Position numbers and translations under genes: made by a program
Origin: Colwellia sp.
Lineage (GTDB): Bacteria; Pseudomonadota; Gammaproteobacteria; Enterobacterales; Alteromonadaceae
DNA length: 64,000 nucleotides
Direction: 5' to 3'
Assembly (NCBI GenBank): GCA_016765685.1
Contig: JAESPR010000058.1
Location: 5,425-69,424, forward strand
The notes under the pieces: generated by a model
Seen by the model: the letters and a program-made list of their open reading frames with translations, nothing else
Told to the model about the DNA's origin: nothing
The model's database searches: none
Part shown: one piece after another, positions 1-9,345 of the stretch
Layout: each line of letters opens with the position of its first letter
Position numbering within the stretch: position 1 is the stretch's first letter

Positions 1-192
1 ATTTTACCTTCTTTGAAAATTGAATCATTAATAGCGCCTATCCAACAGCAGAATGAAGAGGATATATTAAGTTCTATCGATAATTTTGGTACTAACTTGA
101 CTAACACCGACAACGTATTTTCTGAGTCATTGATTGATAGTTTTGAACAACTTGATTTTGATGAAATATTTGAAGATGAAATATTAAGATGA
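1..192 (+). CDS. Partial acidic protein, 3' part (N-terminus outside window)
   Basis: Frame 1 is open from the first base to a TGA at 190-192 and encodes about 63 residues rich in Asp, Glu, Ile and Leu, with a motif reading LPSLKIESLI near the left edge. The same type of motif (IIESLI after a WPQ) reappears in the next reading frame just downstream, which suggests the two segments belong to one repeat-containing protein broken by a frameshift. The family is not recognised. The following gene is an outer-membrane TPR-barrel protein, so a surface or exported passenger is possible, but that is only inference. Confidence 0.5.
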   Translation: MLPSLKIESLIAPIQQQNEEDILSSIDNFGTNLTNTDNVFSESLIDSFEQLDFDEIFEDEILR

Positions 193-430
193 AGAAACAG
201 AGTGGCCGCAGGTATCTTTCATAATTGAATCGTTAATAAAAAAGCCACAGGGTGTCGGAGTAAAAGGCGTTGAAGAGGCCATTATCAACCAACTCGATAA
301 GAGCAACTTAATGGACTTTGATGTTGATGAATATTTTTGGAAAATTGAATTAATTGAAAAAAAATCACTTTCGATCAAACCAAATATTTTAGATGAAATA
401 GACACGACAGACATCCCTTACGAGCCATAA
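188..430 (+). pseudogene. Out-of-frame continuation of the acidic protein
   Basis: Frame 2 is open from 188 to the TAA at 428-430 and gives about 80 residues (starting DEETEWPQ, ending IPYEP) with the same acidic composition and IESLI motif as the frame-1 segment before it. No good start codon with a ribosome binding site exists near its 5' end; the first in-frame ATG is at about 310 and would leave only 39 residues. A +1 shift near 187-190 would fuse both parts into one protein. This could be a real pseudogene or a one-base sequencing error. The end lies 5 nt before the next gene's GTG, so the two were probably cotranscribed. Confidence 0.45.
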
Positions 431-435
431 ACCGA

Positions 436-1779
436 GTGAATAAAATATTAATGATGAATAATTATACCTTGCTGAAAGCCGGTGCTTATTTAAATGTTTA
501 CTTAATACTGTTTGTTTTATTAATATTTTCTGACAATATCTGGGCAAAGCAACCTGATGATATTAACAAGTTTAAAAAAGCGATAGAGCTGAGAAAGAGT
601 CAAGAATATCAGCAAGCAATTGAATTATTAGAAATTTTAAAACAAAAACACTTTGATCATAAACGTATTAATATTGAGCTAGCAATAAATTTCATTAAAT
701 TAGAAAAATATGATGAGTCCATTGTAATACTGCAACACTTACAATCATTAATATTGAGTACTTCAGAAAAAACCAAGTTGAACTCTTTATTTGAGTTAGT
801 GCAGAGCAAGCTTGACGCCTATTCAAAAAAATCAAAGAAAAGTAATCAATCACCTTATAAATTTTTGGTAGATGCAACATTCTATTATGGTGTGGATCAG
901 TACTCTACCCAGTTTCCGATATATGAATATTTAGATCCATTTGATGAGGGGTTAGCATTTGAAGATAATTTTGAGTTTGATGAGGAACTCATTGAATTAA
1001 GGAGCGATGAGGTTGATAAACAAGAAAATAATTATTTTGCTCAGCAATTACAAAGTTATTACTTATATAAATTTCAAGAAAAAAAAGGTTATAAGTTTAT
1101 CTTCAGCGGATTAGCCGCTATTTATCAACGACAGATCAAAAAAAGTACTAATCTACATTACCGACAATATAAATTAGAGCCTGCTCTGTCACTTATTATT
1201 AATGATGAATGGCTGATTAATTTAAAAATAAGAAGTCGCTTCCACGAACAAAATAGTCGGTACATTTTGAGTGACAATAGCATGCAATTGTTCGCATCTC
1301 TCCCCCTGCTTGAAGGGCGAGTGAAGTTTGGTTACAACTATAGGAAAAAAGACAATAAAACGGCGGGAAATAATGCTTTCGATGCAACTATATCTTCTCC
1401 TTGGCTTGAATATGTGTGGCGCCCCGCTTCGAAAATTAAGTTTCAAATAGGTAGCCGTTATCGTATTTATAATACGGCGGATAAATTTAATCAGTATAGA
1501 AATGTAATGTTTTATAGTAGCTTAAATTATAAACTCTCAAACAATACCAGCGTGTATTTCTCATATAACAATAGTAATTTAGCTTACGTTATTGATGATC
1601 TTGAACTAGTTAATTGGGGGGATGAAACAAAACATTCTTTTTCTGCTGGTGGGAAGTTTAGGATAAATCAACAGCTTAGTTGGGGAATTAATGGTCATGT
1701 GATTGATAATCAATTAAGCCAAGATGCAGGGGAAGATCAATGGAAGCGTCTAGAAGTATATTTTACTTATCGATTTTAG
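436..1779 (+). CDS. TPR-containing outer-membrane beta-barrel protein
   Basis: A 447-residue protein begins with a signal peptide (hydrophobic run, cleavage likely after DNIWA). A helical TPR-like region follows at about residues 45-135 (pattern of paired helices, EYQQAIELLEIL and KYDESIVILQHL). The remaining 300 residues are beta-strand-like with alternating aromatic residues, and the chain ends in a C-terminal Phe (YFTYRF), the usual outer-membrane barrel signature. An N-terminal TPR plus C-terminal barrel resembles Slam (surface lipoprotein assembly modifier, DUF560) architecture, but I cannot confirm homology. The start used is a GTG at 436; ATGs at 451 and 454 are alternatives. It follows the broken acidic gene by 5 nt, as expected for a passenger/translocator pair. 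Confidence 0.6.
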   Translation: MNKILMMNNYTLLKAGAYLNVYLILFVLLIFSDNIWAKQPDDINKFKKAIELRKSQEYQQAIELLEILKQKHFDHKRINIELAINFIKLEKYDESIVILQHLQSLILSTSEKTKLNSLFELVQSKLDAYSKKSKKSNQSPYKFLVDATFYYGVDQYSTQFPIYEYLDPFDEGLAFEDNFEFDEELIELRSDEVDKQENNYFAQQLQSYYLYKFQEKKGYKFIFSGLAAIYQRQIKKSTNLHYRQYKLEPALSLIINDEWLINLKIRSRFHEQNSRYILSDNSMQLFASLPLLEGRVKFGYNYRKKDNKTAGNNAFDATISSPWLEYVWRPASKIKFQIGSRYRIYNTADKFNQYRNVMFYSSLNYKLSNNTSVYFSYNNSNLAYVIDDLELVNWGDETKHSFSAGGKFRINQQLSWGINGHVIDNQLSQDAGEDQWKRLEVYFTYRF

Positions 1780-1923
1780 CTACCAGTTTGAGCGCATCAC
1801 TAAGCTATACATTCTGATACAAACTGCGACATAGCGAAATAATATGCAAGTATAACGGCAATAAAAAAATGTTGTTGACCATGCTATTCTATAATTTAAA
1901 AGTATCTATTTGAGGTAATGGTA

Positions 1924-2262
1924 ATGGCTAGCGTGCAAGCAATATATCGAAGTACATTAATTATAATTTTTTTATTTTTTACTGTCGCTATAACAAGTGC
2001 AGCCAATGATATGAAGACAGTTGAAAATATTTATGGAATTAAAATGGAACAGAATAAATTGTTAATCAAAATGTTGTCTAATGGCTGCTCTGTTGAGCAT
2101 TCTTTTCAACTAATTTGGACTGATGAAAAGCTATTAACAGTTTACCGAGTATCGCCAGATCGTTGCCGAAGAGTCCCTTATGAAAAATGGTTTACGTTTT
2201 CATTGCCAGATAAGGTTAAAACTTTTACAGTCAGCAATATTTTTCGAGTGAATACTAATTGA
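1924..2262 (+). CDS. Small secreted hypothetical protein with two cysteines
   Basis: About 112 residues: a signal peptide (YRSTLIIIFLFFTVAITSAA) and a mature domain of roughly 80 residues with two cysteines (NGCSVEH and DRCRRVP) that could form a disulphide. I chose the ATG at 1924 rather than 1918 because GAGG at 1912-1915 is 8 nt from the former and only 2 nt from the latter. A TATAAT at 1890-1895 could be a -10 box, but no good -35 is placed correctly. The family is not recognised. It lies between the TPR-barrel gene and a response regulator, all on the same strand. Confidence 0.55.
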   Translation: MASVQAIYRSTLIIIFLFFTVAITSAANDMKTVENIYGIKMEQNKLLIKMLSNGCSVEHSFQLIWTDEKLLTVYRVSPDRCRRVPYEKWFTFSLPDKVKTFTVSNIFRVNTN

Positions 2263-2342
2263 ATGGGTGAATCACCGCTTAGTATTACACTAACAACCTT
2301 TCGAAGAGTGAGTATAAAAGGTATAGATAATAGGGATAATTA

Positions 2343-3047
2343 ATGATAGAAAATGTTAGTAATAAAATATTAATTGTCGATGATGATATCGAGTTATGCG
2401 AATTAATTAGCAATTATTTGGCATCAAATGGTTACCTTATCGAAGTTGTGCATAGTGGCGAGCAAGTTGAGCAGGCGATAGAGGATTTTTCACCTAATGC
2501 TATCATTCTTGATTTGATGTTACCTAATATCGATGGTCTCACTATATGTAAGAGTATTCGTGCTCGGTTTCAAGGGGCAATTATCATGCTGACCGCATTA
2601 GGTGATGATATTGATGAGGTGACGGGGCTAGAAGTCGGGGCTGATGATTACCTCGCTAAACCGGTAAAGCCAAGGGTATTATTAGCTCATCTTCGCGCTC
2701 AAATGCGAAGGTTTAGTCAAGTAAAAATATCAGCAATAGACCCTGTTATTTTTTGCCATGAACAAAGTATTTCTATTGATGCAAGTAAACGTAAGGTCAT
2801 TAATCAAGGAAATGATGTTTCTTTATCGAGTGCTGAATTTGACTTGTTATGGTTGCTTGCTGAGCAAGTCGGACAAATAGTTAAGCGTGATGTTTTGCAT
2901 GAAAAAATATTTAGATTACCTTATGACGGTATTGATCGATCAATTGATTTACGTATTTCTAGGATAAGAAAAAAGCTAAATGATAATTCAAAGGAAGCAG
3001 AAGTTATCAAAACAGTACGTAATGTCGGCTATTTATTAGCGTTGTAG
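2343..3047 (+). CDS. OmpR/PhoB-family response regulator (orphan here)
   Basis: A 234-residue protein with an N-terminal receiver domain: acidic pocket ILIVDDD, phospho-acceptor Asp in IILDLMLPNIDG, Thr in MLTALG and Lys in DYLAKPVKP. A C-terminal winged helix (about 135-232) has the usual SSAEFDLLWLLAEQ and DRSIDLRISRIRKKL elements, so it is a DNA-binding transcription factor of the OmpR class. AGGG about 8 nt upstream supports the ATG. No histidine kinase gene is adjacent; the hybrid kinase at 4874-8212 is separated by mdh and argR and carries its own receiver. The target genes are unknown; the neighbouring barrel and secreted-protein genes are possible targets. Confidence 0.9.
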   Translation: MIENVSNKILIVDDDIELCELISNYLASNGYLIEVVHSGEQVEQAIEDFSPNAIILDLMLPNIDGLTICKSIRARFQGAIIMLTALGDDIDEVTGLEVGADDYLAKPVKPRVLLAHLRAQMRRFSQVKISAIDPVIFCHEQSISIDASKRKVINQGNDVSLSSAEFDLLWLLAEQVGQIVKRDVLHEKIFRLPYDGIDRSIDLRISRIRKKLNDNSKEAEVIKTVRNVGYLLAL

Positions 3048-3081
3048 CGAGGGTATAATTCTAATGGTGTAAAATAAAGCG

Positions 3082-3214
3082 GTATGTCGATGCTGCCTCG
3101 ACAAGTTTCTTTGTCGTGCCTCACTTCGTTCGTGACGACCTACAAATACCAATGTTTAATTAAATGTAGGTCGATGCTTGCCTCGACAATATCGCAGCAA
3201 GCTAAGACCTACAT
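3082..3214. repeat. Interspersed GTAGGTCG-type repeat, double copy
   Basis: Two near-identical 23-24 nt units, GTATGTCGATGCTGCCTCG... and GTAGGTCGATGCTTGCCTCG..., begin at 3082 and 3167. Each is followed by an inverted partner (GACGACCTAC at 3134-3143 and AGACCTACAT at 3205-3214), so each could form a hairpin. Related sequence occurs at 11164-11233 and 48007-48060 in this window. It lies between the convergent response regulator and mdh genes. Confidence 0.6.
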
Positions 3215-3230
3215 ACTTGTGACTTAGCGT

Positions 3231-4166
3231 TTAGCTAGCCATAAAATCTACACCTTCTTGAATGTCTTTTTTCAAGGTTTCAAGCATTTCTTCTTTAGCT
3301 TTTTGTTCAAAAGCACTTAGTTCCCCATAAGATAAAACTTCACTCACGCCGTTAACACCTAAACGTATCGGCTGTGCGAAGAATGAAGCATCTTCCCCAT
3401 TACCTTCAACATAAGCGTAATCAACCACGTCTTCACCTTGTAAGCCTTTTACCAACGACATACAAAAACGTGCTGCTGCTGCGCCCATAGATAAAGTAGC
3501 TGAGCCGCCACCCGCTTTTGCTTCAACAACTTCAGTACCCGCATTTTGAATACGTGGTGTTAACGTTGCCACTTCTTCATCAGTAAAGGTAACGCCTTCA
3601 ACTTGTGACAATAAAGGTAGAATTGTAGTGCCCGAGTGACCACCAATAACCGGTACTTTAACAGTTGCTACATCTAAGCCTTTCAATTCAGCAACAAACG
3701 CTTCAGAGCGAATTACATCTAACGTAGTGATACCAAATACACGAGCTGCATCATAAGTGCCTGCTTTTTTGAATACTTGTGCAACGATTGGCACAGTACC
3801 ATTTACTGGGTTAGTGATAATACCCACTAGGGCTTTAGGACAAGCGGCAACAATACCTTCGGCTAATACTTTAATAATACCCGCATTTACATTGAATAAA
3901 TCAGCTCTGTCCATACCCGGTTTGCGTGGCATTCCTGCTGGAATTAATACAATATCGGCGCCAGTTAAGGCTGCATGTAAATCATCACGACCAAACCCGG
4001 CAACTTTTACATCGGTAGGGATATGAGATAAGTCAACCGCAACACCTGGTACAACAGGGGCAACATCGTAAAGTGATAACTCAGATCCTGCAGGCAATTG
4101 AGTTTTTAATAATAAAGATAATGCTTGACCAATACCGCCAGCGGCGCCTAAAACTGCTACTTTCAT
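3231..4166 (-). CDS. mdh: Malate dehydrogenase (NAD-dependent)
   Basis: A 311-residue enzyme of the proteobacterial homodimeric MDH type that interconverts malate and oxaloacetate with NAD in the TCA cycle, in the cytoplasm. It has the N-terminal nucleotide-binding loop [10 protein letters not shown], the substrate-binding arginine segment [12 protein letters not shown], the TNPVN motif and the catalytic histidine in IGGHSGTT. Length matches the E. coli enzyme (312). A GGAGAG motif precedes the ATG by a normal distance. It is divergent from argR across 237 bp, the same arrangement as in E. coli and many gammaproteobacteria. Confidence 0.97.
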   Translation of the reverse strand: MKVAVLGAAGGIGQALSLLLKTQLPAGSELSLYDVAPVVPGVAVDLSHIPTDVKVAGFGRDDLHAALTGADIVLIPAGMPRKPGMDRADLFNVNAGIIKVLAEGIVAACPKALVGIITNPVNGTVPIVAQVFKKAGTYDAARVFGITTLDVIRSEAFVAELKGLDVATVKVPVIGGHSGTTILPLLSQVEGVTFTDEEVATLTPRIQNAGTEVVEAKAGGGSATLSMGAAAARFCMSLVKGLQGEDVVDYAYVEGNGEDASFFAQPIRLGVNGVSEVLSYGELSAFEQKAKEEMLETLKKDIQEGVDFMAS

Positions 4167-4303
4167 GTGATCTCTCCGAGATTTTAATAGTGGGGTTAAA
4201 TTACATTTAATTTTTCAACAAAAAATTTGAGTAAATACGTAAAAATTTGCTGCGCAAAGATATAGTATAGACAATAAAAAAACAATCAATATTAACTTAT
4301 AGC

Positions 4304-4336
4304 GTATATTTATACCTATGATAGCGTATAATATAC
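4304..4336. promoter_or_regulatory. Candidate pair of ARG boxes in the mdh-argR intergenic region
   Basis: Two palindromic elements, GTATATTTATAC (4304-4315) and GTATAATATAC (4326-4336), both sit within a repeated TAGCGTATA context. Their centres are about 21.5 bp apart, two helical turns, the spacing typical of paired ArgR operators. They match the core of the gammaproteobacterial ARG box (G-AT-4N-AT-C) apart from the outer T and A; the second is one base short. The second contains a TATAAT that may be the argR -10. Autoregulation by ArgR is the inference. Confidence 0.45.
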
Positions 4337-4403
4337 TCGTACAAAAACCCAACTTCAGTATTAATTTATTACAATCAAAATTAAAAGGTTTTGATATAAA
4401 ACA

Positions 4404-4877
4404 ATGAATGGTCAACAAAAACAAGAAGCACTAATACAAACATTTAAAGATTTATTGAAACAAGAACAATTTGGCTCGCAAGGCGAAATTGTTGACGCTT
4501 TAAAAAGCATGGGTTTTGATAATATCAGTCAATCTAAAATATCTCGTATGTTAAGCAAATTTGGCGCAGTTCGCACTCGTAATGCCCGCCAAGAAATGGT
4601 TTATTGCTTACCTGCTGAGCTTGGTGTACCAACAGCACAGAGCCCATTGAAACAGTTAGTATTAGAAATTGAACACAATGGCATGATGATCATCATTCAA
4701 ACAAGCCCAGGTGCTGCACAATTAATTGCTCGATTACTGGATAGTTTAAGTAAAAGTGATGGGGTACTAGGCACTATTGCCGGTGATGATACGATATTTA
4801 TTGCCCCGACAGATGTTGAAAATATCAAAGAAACTATTAATAAATTAGAACGCCTTTTCTCTAAAACCTTAAGCTAA
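4404..4877 (+). CDS. argR: Arginine repressor ArgR
   Basis: A 157-residue arginine-sensing transcriptional repressor of the ArgR/AhrC family. The N-terminal winged helix-turn-helix (about 1-75) includes [21 protein letters not shown]. The C-terminal hexamerisation and arginine-binding domain includes [11 protein letters not shown], with the aspartate pair that contacts arginine. Start ATG at 4404, with AAAAGG upstream. It is transcribed divergently from mdh and overlaps the end of the convergent histidine kinase gene by 4 nt, with no terminator between them. Confidence 0.95.
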   Translation: MNGQQKQEALIQTFKDLLKQEQFGSQGEIVDALKSMGFDNISQSKISRMLSKFGAVRTRNARQEMVYCLPAELGVPTAQSPLKQLVLEIEHNGMMIIIQTSPGAAQLIARLLDSLSKSDGVLGTIAGDDTIFIAPTDVENIKETINKLERLFSKTLS

Positions 4878-7800
4878 CTTGTTTCCAGCGCTAGCGCTTG
4901 TAATATATTGGTTAATAGCAATTGAGCCGTTACGGGTTTAGCAATATGTAGGTTCATACCTGCTGCTAAACTCCGTAGTTTATCTTCTTCACGAGCGTGA
5001 GCTGTCATTGCTATAATAGGAAGATTTTTATATTTTTCTACTTTTCTAATCTCAATGGTTGCTGTTAACCCATCCATAATAGGCATTTGAATATCCATTA
5101 ATACTACATCAAAATTTTCCTTTTCAAGTGAGTCTATGGCTCGTTGACCATTGTCTGCAATCACCACTTGCGCTTTCATGCTCGTTAACAGTTCTTTGGC
5201 AACCAACTGATTTACCAAGTTATCTTCTACTAATAACACCTTGATATTAGCTAGGTTTTCTTGACTTACACTTGTTGCGTGAGCTGTTATAGCAGATGAT
5301 TTGTTTTTTGTAGCGGTACTTTTAACTAATACTAAAGTCTCTTTTTCTACTAGCGTTTGTGTCAATACACTGGCAATTTGATCTAACGAATAACGATATA
5401 AAGGTGTATCAAGCAGAATATAAGTGGCGTTCATTTTATCTAACTGTTGGCATATTTCACTGCTTAATTCGTGCATAACCGGTTGGCAAAGACCAATTAA
5501 GTCAACATTTTGATACCAATCAACCACAGCGTTTTCCAAATTAGTTGGTTGCGGGCAGAGAACCTCTTCATTCATTAACAATACTACCTTAGCGTTAGAT
5601 AATGCTTTATTCGCAAACTGTTGACTGAATTCAAATAAATCATCAAATTGATGATAATGCCAAGACAAACAGTTAATGGTTTCTATACAGCTAGTTGATA
5701 ATGCTTGCTTAATAACACATAAATGAATAGTTTCTTTGTTATCGCTTGTTTTGTATTGAGAATCAAAATCTTGCTTTTCTTCCTCGCTAGGTTGAGAGAA
5801 AGGTAAAACAAAGCTAAATTCACAGCCTTTGCCTAAATCACTTTTTAAGGTTATTTCGCCGCCAAGTAACTTAACGATTTGCTGACAAATAGACAAGCCT
5901 AATCCTGAGCCACCATACTTTCTGGTCATAGAAATGTCAGCTTGTGAAAAAGCTTCAAACAAATGACCTTGCTTGTCCTTCGCAATGCCAATGCCGGTAT
6001 CTTTTACTTTAAACCGAACCAAAGCATTGATTGTACTTACCCCAATAACATCAATAAGCAAAGCCACTTCGCCTTGCTCAGTAAACTTAATGGCATTATT
6101 CAATAAGTTTGACAGTACTTGCACTAAGCGCATTTCATCACTCATCAGTAAACTGGGTACATTGGATGCTAACTCTATTCGCACATTTAATTTTTTTGTA
6201 TAAATATTAACCGCATTAAGTTTGAGAGCTTTATCAATAGTTGCCGGTAAGTTAATAACATCTTTAACAATAACCATTTTTCCCGCTTCAATTTTAGATA
6301 AATCAAGTAACTCATCAATAAGATGTAATAAAGAAAAAGCGGCGGTTTGAGCGCTGGCTAAATAATGTAACTGGCGTGAATCTAATAAGGTGCGAGTCAA
6401 TAAATCCATCATGCCTTGCATAGCATTAATGGGGGTTCTAATTTCATGACTCATATTTGCCAGAAACTGAATTTTTACTTGGTTGGCATATTCCGCTTGG
6501 TTTTTAGCATTTTCTAACGCCGATTGAGTTGCTTGTCGCTCAGTGACATTTTGCAAAATAGTAATAGTACCCAGTATTTCTCCTTGCTCATTAGTAAACT
6601 GATTACAAAATCCTTGATAACTTTCTTCTCCCGCTTCAATTAACGCTTGTTGTGGGTAGTCATTATCAGATACTGCATTTAAAGCATCAATCTCGCACGC
6701 CAACGCTTTAGGCATAAATTGACTCGATTGAAAACCTAACATCTTGCTTTCTAAACGACCACTTAATTGCTCAAATGCTTGGTTACAGCCCATTAATTTT
6801 CCTTGCGGATCATTAAAGATAATCAATTCAGGAATGGCATTCATAACCGATCGCAACAGCACATAATCCCGCTGATGTTTAGCACTGGTTTCTTGCAATG
6901 CTTGGGTTTTCTCAAATACTCGACTATCAAGCACTTCATTTTGCTCTTTTAATTGCAATAACAAACTGCGATTTTGGGTGAATATATCTTCTACTAATAC
7001 AAACCAATGTAACCAATCAGCATTCGCTTTCACTTTCCCTGGGTCACCTTGCGCGCAATACTCTATGTGGCTAATAAAATCATGGGTTGGTTTAATGAAA
7101 CTACGTCGCGTCATGGCATTCACTAACATTAAAAAAGCCAACAAGCCAATTAACAAGATGGTAAACATAAAAATAAAGTGGCTACGCAGTGGTCGAATAA
7201 AATTGGCATGGGGTTGATACTTTAATAAAGTCCAACCGTTCACCGACAACGTTTGCTTTTCAACTTGCCAATCGCCAATACGCACTGAATCGGGCAACAG
7301 TGCTAAACTTTCCTGCTTTAAATGATGCAAAGCCTTTGGCAATACTTTTTGCCATGATGCTCGATAACCCAGCGGTTCTTTGCCTTTTTGTTTAAAAATT
7401 AAAATATCGTTGTTTTGATTAAACAGTACCAAGCCTTGCTCTGCCGAGGGCAATTTTGACAAACTTTGCTGCAAACGAGCCAAGCTAATATCAATAACAA
7501 CAGCGCCAAGCATTTTTTTCCCTCGATAAACACCGATGCCCAACGAAGCATTCATACCAGTACCCGCAGCATCAATATAAGGAGATGACCAAATGACTCG
7601 GTTATTTTCAAAGCCTAATTTTTGTATTTTTCTGGCATGGACATTCGTTAACATGCGATCACTAAAACGCCAGCTATCACGGCCGATCCAAGGGAAAATA
7701 TTAACAAACTGCTCAGTAGACACATAATAAAACCAGTTGGCTTCTTCAATAACTTTTTGCGCGGCAACAAACGCTGGGGTTAAAGCATTGGCCATGGCTA

Positions 7801-8212
7801 TTTCTTGTTTTTTCAATAAAGAGAATTGGTCAACATAACCAAAGCCGGTAATGTTGCCACTAATGCGCTTGTATTGTTCAAAAGTGCTACGGTTAGGCTT
7901 ATCTAAAAAAAACAACGAGCCTTCTTGAATTAGGAGAGGTGCTTGTGAATATAATTCATCTGGATATTTGAGCGCATATTGAGCAAACTCTTGGATGCCC
8001 GTAATGGCTTGCTCACTTTGCACTAACATGGAATTTAACTGATGCGCTTGTGTGGTTAGCTGTATTAAACCTTGCTGTTTGTGTACTGACAATTCGCTGT
8101 AATAACGCAATGATGCTGCAGCTAGTGCAATAAAAACGATAATAATAAAAGCAACCACAACCGCTGTATTGTAGCGCCTAAATACCGTATTTTCCGCGTG
8201 TATATTTAACAA
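4874..8212 (-). CDS. Hybrid sensor histidine kinase (Cache-PAS-HisKA-HATPase-REC)
   Basis: A 1112-residue inner-membrane hybrid kinase. TM1 is at about 17-35, followed by an extracytoplasmic sensor region of about 300 residues (dCache-like size) and TM2 at about 345-366. A helical linker leads to a PAS domain (around 450-560) and HisKA with the phospho-acceptor in [10 protein letters not shown] (near 588). The HATPase has an N box (NLLNNAIKF, near 703) and G box ([12 protein letters not shown]), then a degenerate middle segment and a receiver near 985-1105 with Asp in [13 protein letters not shown]. No Hpt domain is visible, so it needs a separate phosphotransfer protein. The start is a TTG with AAGG 7 nt upstream; a later start would lose TM1. 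The ligand is unknown. Confidence 0.9.
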   Translation of the reverse strand: MLNIHAENTVFRRYNTAVVVAFIIIVFIALAAASLRYYSELSVHKQQGLIQLTTQAHQLNSMLVQSEQAITGIQEFAQYALKYPDELYSQAPLLIQEGSLFFLDKPNRSTFEQYKRISGNITGFGYVDQFSLLKKQEIAMANALTPAFVAAQKVIEEANWFYYVSTEQFVNIFPWIGRDSWRFSDRMLTNVHARKIQKLGFENNRVIWSSPYIDAAGTGMNASLGIGVYRGKKMLGAVVIDISLARLQQSLSKLPSAEQGLVLFNQNNDILIFKQKGKEPLGYRASWQKVLPKALHHLKQESLALLPDSVRIGDWQVEKQTLSVNGWTLLKYQPHANFIRPLRSHFIFMFTILLIGLLAFLMLVNAMTRRSFIKPTHDFISHIEYCAQGDPGKVKANADWLHWFVLVEDIFTQNRSLLLQLKEQNEVLDSRVFEKTQALQETSAKHQRDYVLLRSVMNAIPELIIFNDPQGKLMGCNQAFEQLSGRLESKMLGFQSSQFMPKALACEIDALNAVSDNDYPQQALIEAGEESYQGFCNQFTNEQGEILGTITILQNVTERQATQSALENAKNQAEYANQVKIQFLANMSHEIRTPINAMQGMMDLLTRTLLDSRQLHYLASAQTAAFSLLHLIDELLDLSKIEAGKMVIVKDVINLPATIDKALKLNAVNIYTKKLNVRIELASNVPSLLMSDEMRLVQVLSNLLNNAIKFTEQGEVALLIDVIGVSTINALVRFKVKDTGIGIAKDKQGHLFEAFSQADISMTRKYGGSGLGLSICQQIVKLLGGEITLKSDLGKGCEFSFVLPFSQPSEEEKQDFDSQYKTSDNKETIHLCVIKQALSTSCIETINCLSWHYHQFDDLFEFSQQFANKALSNAKVVLLMNEEVLCPQPTNLENAVVDWYQNVDLIGLCQPVMHELSSEICQQLDKMNATYILLDTPLYRYSLDQIASVLTQTLVEKETLVLVKSTATKNKSSAITAHATSVSQENLANIKVLLVEDNLVNQLVAKELLTSMKAQVVIADNGQRAIDSLEKENFDVVLMDIQMPIMDGLTATIEIRKVEKYKNLPIIAMTAHAREEDKLRSLAAGMNLHIAKPVTAQLLLTNILQALALETS

Positions 8213-8387
8213 TATTTAGCCTTAGTATAGGATATAGACCCTAAAGTCTATTGAATTTTCATGTTTAACGTTATCATAACTAAGGCAGAAGCAAAAACTT
8301 ATCAATGCTGTTTCTAAAAGGTGAGTTAATGTCAGCACCCCCTAGTATGACTGTAAATTAAATACCTCCCTAACGAGAATGTTTATT

Positions 8388-8804
8388 ATGAACAAAAAAG
8401 ATCCTCCATTAACCATTGGCCGTTTAGCTAAAGCAGCCAAAGTAAATATTGAAACCATTAGGCACTATCAACGCAAAACGCTAATTGTTGAACCGGAAAA
8501 ACCTCTCAACGGTTTTAGACATTACCCAGTAACAACTATTGATGAATTAAAGTTTATTAAACGCGCTCAGCAATTGGGGTTTTCCTTAAAAGAAATAAAA
8601 CAATTATTGCTATTGGGTGAGCAACATTGTCATGATGTTCAGCAACTTGCTATTGAAAAGCGCGCCATTATTAACCGTCAAATCTCAGGATTACAGACTA
8701 TTCAAACCGCACTAGACCAGTTAATAGAGAAATGTTATTACGATGATACCGAAAAATGCAGTCTCATTAAGACTTTATCTGAACAAGGTTTTCTCGAAGA
8801 TTAA
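8388..8804 (+). CDS. merR: Mercury-responsive regulator MerR
   Basis: A MerR-family activator/repressor with an N-terminal winged helix (TIGRLAKAAKVNIETIRHYQ) and a dimerisation helix. Three cysteines (GEQHC, EKCYYDDTEKC; residues 81, 116 and 124 when counted from the chosen start) match the Hg(II)-binding triad of Tn501 MerR (82, 117, 126). I chose the second ATG (8388) because the first (8379) is poorly spaced from the AACGAGA motif; the alternative only adds MFI. Unlike Tn21/Tn501, merR points the same way as merTPA, with the operator between merR and merT. Confidence 0.9.
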   Translation: MNKKDPPLTIGRLAKAAKVNIETIRHYQRKTLIVEPEKPLNGFRHYPVTTIDELKFIKRAQQLGFSLKEIKQLLLLGEQHCHDVQQLAIEKRAIINRQISGLQTIQTALDQLIEKCYYDDTEKCSLIKTLSEQGFLED

Positions 8805-8841
8805 CCGAACAATCACCAAATAAATATTTTTCCTTTCACTG

Positions 8842-8873
8842 TTGACTCTGGGCTCTAGTCCAGAGTGTAAACT
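8842..8873 (+). promoter_or_regulatory. MerR-type promoter/operator of merTPA
   Basis: A -35 TTGACT (8842-8847) and a -10 TAAACT (8868-8873) are separated by 20 bp. The spacer region carries the dyad ACTCTGG (8845-8851) / CCAGAGT (8860-8866). An overlong spacer with a central dyad is the hallmark of MerR-activated promoters. It precedes merT by 42 nt. Confidence 0.75.
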
Positions 8874-8915
8874 GCCTCAACTGCTTTAATCAAAAACAGA
8901 AAATGAGCGCTTTTT

Positions 8916-9281
8916 ATGTCAGCATTACCCTCAGCAAAAAAATCATTACTCGTTGCAATTTTAGCGGGCATCGGCGCTTCAGCTTGCTGCATTGCCCCGC
9001 TACTTTTGCTATCACTTGGTTTAAGTGGCGCTTGGGTCGGTAACCTCACTGCAATGGAGCCTTACAGTGGTTATTTCACCGCAGCCACCATCATTATGTT
9101 GGCTATAGTTTTCCACCAGCTCTATATGAAATCGAACAACAGGCCGCAACCCTGTGCCAAAGGTAGCTTATGTGAAAACCCTAACGTACTAAAAAATCAG
9201 CGTATTATATTTTGGGTAGTCAGTATCATTTTGCTAGCGATGGTCAGTTTTCCGTATTATGCAGAATATTTATTAGGCTGA
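8916..9281 (+). CDS. merT: Mercuric ion transporter MerT
   Basis: A 121-residue inner-membrane protein with three hydrophobic segments. TM1 carries the vicinal cysteine pair GASACCIAPLLL, and the cytoplasmic loop carries a second pair (CAKGSLCENP); both are the Hg(II)-relay cysteines of MerT. It receives Hg(II) from periplasmic MerP and passes it to cytosolic MerA. It is followed by merP (64 nt) and merA on the same strand. The length is typical of the family (about 116). Confidence 0.93.
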   Translation: MSALPSAKKSLLVAILAGIGASACCIAPLLLLSLGLSGAWVGNLTAMEPYSGYFTAATIIMLAIVFHQLYMKSNNRPQPCAKGSLCENPNVLKNQRIIFWVVSIILLAMVSFPYYAEYLLG

Positions 9282-9345
9282 ATTCCCAATACTCCAAACA
9301 ATTAATATTTAATAATTAACAACTAACACCACTAAGGATATTTAC

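Noticed and set aside
187-192. Programmed +1 frameshift in the acidic protein
   Set aside because: The AGA TGA context does not resemble known slippery sites such as the RF2 CTT TGA; a mutation or sequence error is simpler.
184-414. Minus-strand ORF of 76 codons
   Set aside because: Antisense to the acidic frames, Ser-rich shadow composition, no ribosome binding site.
1875-1895. Promoter TTGACC/TATAAT before the small secreted protein
   Set aside because: The two boxes are only 9 bp apart, too close for a sigma-70 promoter; only the -10 may be real.
8329-8361. 10-codon ORF (MSAPPSMTVN) with AAGGTGAG upstream of merR
   Set aside because: It could be a leader peptide, but it is very short, the spacing is tight and there is no attenuator-like structure after it.
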